This document shows, in pieces, positions 6,828 to 7,857 of a DNA stretch of 7,857 bases (position 1 is its first letter; every line of letters begins with the position of its first letter). The DNA comes from Bacteroidota bacterium (GTDB lineage: Bacteria > Bacteroidota > Bacteroidia > Flavobacteriales > Flavobacteriaceae). The DNA lies in assembly GCA_022601215.1 (NCBI GenBank), contig JAHZIZ010000310.1, positions 1-7,857 on the forward strand, in the 5' to 3' direction. The translations under genes and the position numbers were made by a program. The notes beneath the pieces were generated by a model that made no database searches, was not told the DNA's origin, and worked only from the letters and a program-made list of their open reading frames with translations.

Positions 6828-7857
6828 ATGTCTGGTTCGAAGTCTTCCCAAATCCGTGGTCGAGGGGCTCAAAAAAAAGTACACAACCAATTTTTTGAAC
6901 TCGAGCATGAGGTATTAGATGAATTTCTAAATTTCTGCGAAGTAGAAGGTGAACTTTCAGACCGCAATGTCACCCAATACATTGAGGTGTTTCCAAAGTC
7001 TTTTGTGAACAGGGTAAGAAGCCCAGATGTAGGTATGAAGTTTTCAGCCAATCCCTATCAAGGTTGCGAGCATGGTTGCGTCTATTGCTATGCACGTACT
7101 ACCCATGAATTTTGGGGTTATGGTGCTGGTGTTGATTTTGAAAGAAATATATTGGTAAAAAAAAATGCTCCTGCGCTCTTAGAGCAAAAATTGATGACTA
7201 AAACTTGGCAAGGAGATACCATTGTGTTTTCCGGGAATACAGATTGCTATCAACCTATTGAAAGCAAATTGAAAATTACAAGAAAATGTTTAGAAGTCAT
7301 GCTCAAATGGAAAAACCCAACGGGCATCATTACAAAAAACAGCTTACTACTTCGGGATATCGATATCATTGAAGAAATGGCCCGTTTAAACATCATTTCG
7401 GTACACATCTCAATTACCTCGTTGCAGGAAAAAACACGCCGCTTATTGGAACCCCGAACAGCCAGCATTAAAAACCGACTAAAAATGATAGAACACCTTT
7501 CAAAAAAAGGCGTTCCTGTTAGCGTGATGGTGGCACCGATCATTCCATCCTTAAATAGTCATGAAGTATTACCGATAGTAAAAAAAGTGGCCGACTTAGG
7601 TGCAGTTAGTGTAGGTCATACTGTAGTAAGACTTAACGGCGCTATCGCTCAAATTTTTGAAGACTGGTTACGGAAAACACTCCCTGATAGCGCAGATCGA
7701 ATTCTCAATCAAATAGCCGAATGTCATGGCGGGCAACTAAACGATAGTAGATATGGAGCAAGAATGCGGGGAGAGGGAAGTATTGCCGCACAGATAAATG
7801 ATACGGTGGCTTTGGCAAAACGAAAATACTTTAAAAATAGAGCAAGACCCGAATTAG
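6828..7857 (+). CDS. PA0069 family radical SAM protein, SplB-like (3' end cut by window)
   Basis: The frame is open from ATG 6828 to the window edge (343 codons plus one base; the final TAG is out of frame). The radical SAM cluster motif is C80-x3-C84-x2-C87 in 'NPYQGCEHGCVYCYAR', which binds the [4Fe-4S] cluster that cleaves S-adenosylmethionine. The N-terminal 'IRGRGA' (9-14), the 'VFPKSFVNRVRSPDVGMKFSANPY' region, 'FSGNTDCYQPIE' near 133-144, 'ITKNSLLLRDIDI', 'SVHISITSL' and 'LEPRTAS' are all typical of the PA0069 family, relatives of spore photoproduct lyase (SplB). Members are usually about 350 residues, so only a few C-terminal residues are missing. The substrate of this family is not established; a nucleic-acid role is suggested only by SplB kinship. 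The gene contains A8 (6871-6878) and A9 (7157-7165) runs. ATG 6828 is chosen since it starts the conserved N-terminus and sits about 26 bases behind a strong promoter. Confidence 0.88.
   Translation, partial: MSGSKSSQIRGRGAQKKVHNQFFELEHEVLDEFLNFCEVEGELSDRNVTQYIEVFPKSFVNRVRSPDVGMKFSANPYQGCEHGCVYCYARTTHEFWGYGAGVDFERNILVKKNAPALLEQKLMTKTWQGDTIVFSGNTDCYQPIESKLKITRKCLEVMLKWKNPTGIITKNSLLLRDIDIIEEMARLNIISVHISITSLQEKTRRLLEPRTASIKNRLKMIEHLSKKGVPVSVMVAPIIPSLNSHEVLPIVKKVADLGAVSVGHTVVRLNGAIAQIFEDWLRKTLPDSADRILNQIAECHGGQLNDSRYGARMRGEGSIAAQINDTVALAKRKYFKNRARPEL

Noticed and set aside
7250..7543. Antisense 97-codon open frame inside the radical SAM gene
   Set aside because: Shadow of the sense gene, which is continuous and matches a known family throughout.

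Overview
The window looks like a chromosomal stretch from a Flavobacteriia-type Bacteroidetes (inference). The support is: low GC with A/T-rich gaps; no Shine-Dalgarno-like sites ahead of most starts; promoters of the Bacteroidetes type (-33 TTTG/TTG and -7 TAnnTTTG) rather than sigma70-like ones; and a gene set common in marine and soil Flavobacteriaceae (large exported BNR/VPS10-like propeller protein, HemJ, NtrY-like kinase, TMEM175, PA0069-type radical SAM protein). All genes are on the + strand, tightly packed, and no gap exceeds about 85 bases.

Layout: 1-51 may be the last codons of an upstream gene. 86-3193 is an exported protein of 1035 residues with about eleven Asp-box (BNR) repeats, followed by an Ig/FlgD-like segment and a helical tail. 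3217-3756 is HemJ, the membrane protoporphyrinogen IX oxidase of late heme synthesis, whose start codon lies just behind a -7 promoter box. 3804-5261 is a membrane sensor histidine kinase of NtrY-like type with no response regulator beside it. 5336-6118 is a complete crotonase-fold enoyl-CoA hydratase with both catalytic glutamates. About 6140-6751 is a TMEM175-type potassium channel subunit that lacks any ATG, GTG or TTG at its proper N-terminus and shares the reading frame of the hydratase. 6828-7857 is a radical SAM protein of the PA0069/SplB-like family, open at the window edge and missing probably only its last few residues.

The genes do not form one obvious pathway. HemJ, the kinase, the hydratase and the channel are closely spaced and could share transcripts, but a well-formed promoter precedes the hydratase and another precedes the radical SAM gene, so at least two new transcripts probably start inside the window. 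I found no mobile element, CRISPR array, tRNA, rRNA or convincing rho-independent terminator.

The points most worth a second look are the missing conventional start codon of the TMEM175 gene, a pair of related dyads spaced 21 bp apart over the radical SAM promoter, and the possibly leaderless hemJ transcript. I do not see strong evidence for a wholly new multi-gene system here.
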